NCBI GenBank assembly: GCA_038025085.1
Contig: CM076147.1
Location: 2,795,001 to 2,859,000, forward strand
DNA: 64,000 nucleotides
Direction: 5' to 3'
Origin: Tetragonia tetragonoides
Taxonomy: Eukaryota > Streptophyta > Magnoliopsida > Caryophyllales > Aizoaceae
Position numbers and translations under genes: made by a program. Of the stretch, positions 61,783-64,000 are shown piece by piece. How positions within the stretch are numbered: the first letter of the stretch is position 1; every line of letters begins with the position of its first letter. Under the pieces are notes generated by a model. The model did no database searches, was not told the DNA's origin, and was given only the letters and a program-made list of their open reading frames with translations.

Positions 61783-64000
61783 TCACCAATCCTTTCCAGA
61801 ATCTCGCAATTTGCTTCCACAGGTACTGAACTTCAATTTGCTTCCAAAAGCTTCTTGCAATTTCTGCCAAAAATGTGATAGAAATCTCGAATCTCTATCT
61901 GAAACGATATCCTCTGGAACACCATGAAGTCTCATGACTTCCTTGACGTAAGCATCCGCTAGCTTCTCCGTTTCCCAAGTGTCGTTCATTGGGATGAATC
62001 TCGCAACTTTCGTCAAACGATCCACAACTACCCAAATGACGTTGTTCTTCTTCTATGTCAATGGTAAACTCATGACAAAGTCCATTGAAATTGAATTCCA
62101 TTCCCACGTAGGGACCTCAAGCGATTGAATCATTCCACCAGGTCTCTTGTGTTCGATCTTCACCTTCTGGCACGTCAGACACTTAGCCACGAATTCAGCG
62201 ACATCTTGTTTCATACCTTTCCACCAGAACATTTGGAGAAGGTCTTTGTAAATCTTGTCTCCTCCAGGATGTACAGAATAAGGTGTATTGTGAGCTTCAC
62301 CCAGAATCTGACTCTTGATCTCCGGGTCATTCGGCACACAGACACGATCACGAAATCTCAAGACACCGTCTTGACCAATAGAAAAGTCCTCGGATCTACC
62401 CTCGTCCTTGTGGCGTAGAATCCGTTGAAGATCCTCATCTGTACTCTGTTTACCCTTGATCTCGTCGAGTAACGTTGTTCGAACTGACATATGTGCTAAG
62501 GTACATTGAACATCACCTTTCAGCACAATCTCCACGTCAAGACTCTGTAAGTCACGAATGATCTCCTTCGGAAGTACTAAAGCAGTATTCAACGTATGAC
62601 GAGTCTTTCTACTCAAAGCGTCAGCTACCACGTTAGCTTTCTCTTCGTGATACTGTATGTCAATGTCGTACTCTGTCAATAACTCTAGCCATCTTCTTTG
62701 TCGCATATTCAATTCCTTTTGCGTGAATATGTACTTGAGACACTTGTGGTCCGTAAACATCTTGACAGCAGAACCATAGAGATAATATCTCCAAATCTTC
62801 AAGGCAAATACGACAGCAGCGAGCTCTAAGTCGTGAGTAGGGTAATTATCCTCGTGCTTCTTCAGTTGTCTTGAGGCATAAGCCACTACCTTTCCATGTT
62901 GCATCAAAACACAACACAAGCTATACTTAGACGCGTCACTATAGACTTTGTATCCTTCCGTTCCCGATGGCAAAGTCAAAATCGGCGCGCTTGTAAGACG
63001 TTTCTTCAACTCTTGAAAAGCAGCTTCACACTTTCCCGACCACACGAACTTCATCGTCTTTTTCATCAAGTTTTTCATAGGCTGCGCTATCTTGGAAAAT
63101 CCTTCCACAAACCTACGATAGTAACCAGCTATCCCAAGAAAACTTCAGACCTCGGTCACGCTCTTCGGTGCGGACCAGTCTATAACAGCTCTAATCTTTT
63201 CCGGGTCAACAACAAATCCACTCTTAGACACCACATGCCTAAGAAGAAAAAAGTTTCTAACCAAAACTCGCACTTCGACAGCTTGGTGTACAACTGTGTT
63301 GTCTCAAAATCTCCAAAACGGTTCGCAATTGTCGCTCATGCTCATCAGCGTTCTTTAAATAGACCAAAATATCGTCAATAAAGACAACAACGAACTGATC
63401 GAGATAAGGCTGGAACGTACGGTTCATCAAATCCATAAACTTCGCAGGTGCGTTCGTCAACCCAAAAGGCATCACCGTGAACTCGTAGTGTCCATACCTC
63501 GTCCTAAACGCGGTCTTTGCAATGTCAGGCTCAGAAATCCTGAGTTGATGGTATCCTGAACGTAGATCGATCTTGGAGAAAACAGTCGCTCCACGAAGTT
63601 GGTCAAATAGGTCGTCAATCCTCGGAAGTGGATAACGATTCTTGATCGTGATCTTGTTCAACTCTCGGTAGTCTATGCACAGTCTCATACTACGTGTGAA
63701 CAGAACAGGAGCACCCCAAGGTGATACACTCGGGCGTATGTATCCCTTCTCCAGTAGTTCCTCGAGTTGCGTTTTCAGTTCTTTCATCTCTGCAGGAGCC
63801 ATACGATACGGAGCTTTCGAGATCAGAGCAGAACCTAGAGTTAAGTCAATCGTGAAGTCGATGATGCGTTGCGGAGGCATTCCTGGAATCTCGTCTGGAA
63901 AGACGTCAGCGTACTCCGAAACAATTGGAATAGGTTTTGAAACTTCGGCTTCTCGACTTGTATCCACTATATGACATAGGTAAATCTCTTCACCTTTAGT
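61783..64000 (-). pseudogene. Protease-RT-RNase H-integrase remnant of second copy
   Basis: Reverse transcriptase frame 63967-63257 ([18 protein letters not shown]). One base is missing near 63295, so the frame leaves before [12 protein letters not shown] stands near 63146. Then frame 63108-62053 has RNase H with YSDAS, TDHKCL and ADALSR, all acidic residues intact, and the integrase zinc region and start of the core. A TAG at 62055-62053 follows. Frame 62025-61783 gives the rest of the core up to KLKFST, after which about 0.45 kb of integrase is deleted and replaced by a short filler. Two separate lesions in integrase and one in RT make the copy dead. Confidence 0.85.

Larger units (their letters stand above)
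58531..64000 (-). mobile_element. Second chromovirus copy, minus strand, cut by window end
   Basis: Same family as 6462-18343, in the opposite orientation. Shown are the 3' LTR (61185 to 58531), the polypurine tract and a broken pol from chromodomain back to the protease/RT linker at 64000. The 5' LTR lies outside the window. Shared with the left copy: LTR ends, doubled polypurine module and the stop between integrase and chromodomain. Confidence 0.88.

Overview
This is nuclear DNA of a flowering plant, almost certainly a eudicot. It has spliced genes with GT-AG introns, AT-rich intergenic DNA, long microsatellites, and a dense, nested load of plant-type transposable elements (Ty3/gypsy chromovirus, LINEs, SINEs, Stowaway and Tourist-like MITEs). 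No rRNA, tRNA or bacterial-type feature was recognised. The SINE with a (GTT)n tail and the general repeat style resemble Caryophyllales (spinach, beet or quinoa relatives), but that is a weak inference.

Layout. 1-2567: a small LTR retrotransposon on the minus strand that carries only a gag-like gene. 2568-5900: a possible orphan exon, then a 0.45-kb sequence present twice in direct orientation, then dispersed repeats. 5938-20855: a decayed LINE split by an 11.9-kb Ty3/gypsy chromovirus (6462-18343) with 2.6-kb LTRs, an extra reading frame before gag, and many disabling mutations. 21424-26648: an intact six-exon gene for RPB6, the small subunit shared by the nuclear RNA polymerases. 27260-27440: a relic of a different gypsy polymerase. 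27941-29332 (minus): an intact three-exon gene for a conserved membrane-type protein of unknown function, whose upstream DNA is tandemly duplicated to 30606. 30845-34261: a 3.4-kb non-autonomous LTR element that encodes tandem 43-residue acidic repeats.

The right half is built around tau-class glutathione S-transferase (GST) genes. Copy 1 (37121-41450) has a 3.7-kb intron full of transposons. Copy 2 (56005-57462) has a 0.8-kb intron. A third copy survives as an exon scrap near 53170. Their flanks and introns align with one another, so this is an old segmental or tandem duplication later reshaped by MITEs, SINEs and a LINE. Between them lie an F-box gene with one frameshift (45954-47202) and a TPR exon with an in-frame stop (50546-50909) that has a LINE fragment inserted a few bases before its splice acceptor.

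The right edge (58531-64000) is a second member of the same chromovirus family on the minus strand. It shows its 3' LTR and a broken pol cut by the window end. The two copies share one stop codon between integrase and chromodomain but otherwise carry different lesions.

Three genes look functional: RPB6, the unknown membrane protein and GST copy 2; GST copy 1 is intact on paper. The most unusual material is in the retroelements: the extra pre-gag frame, the remnant of a second LTR start next to a duplicated polypurine tract, the acidic 43-residue repeat protein, and the gag-only element. All percentages, family names and dates would need alignments that were not run.
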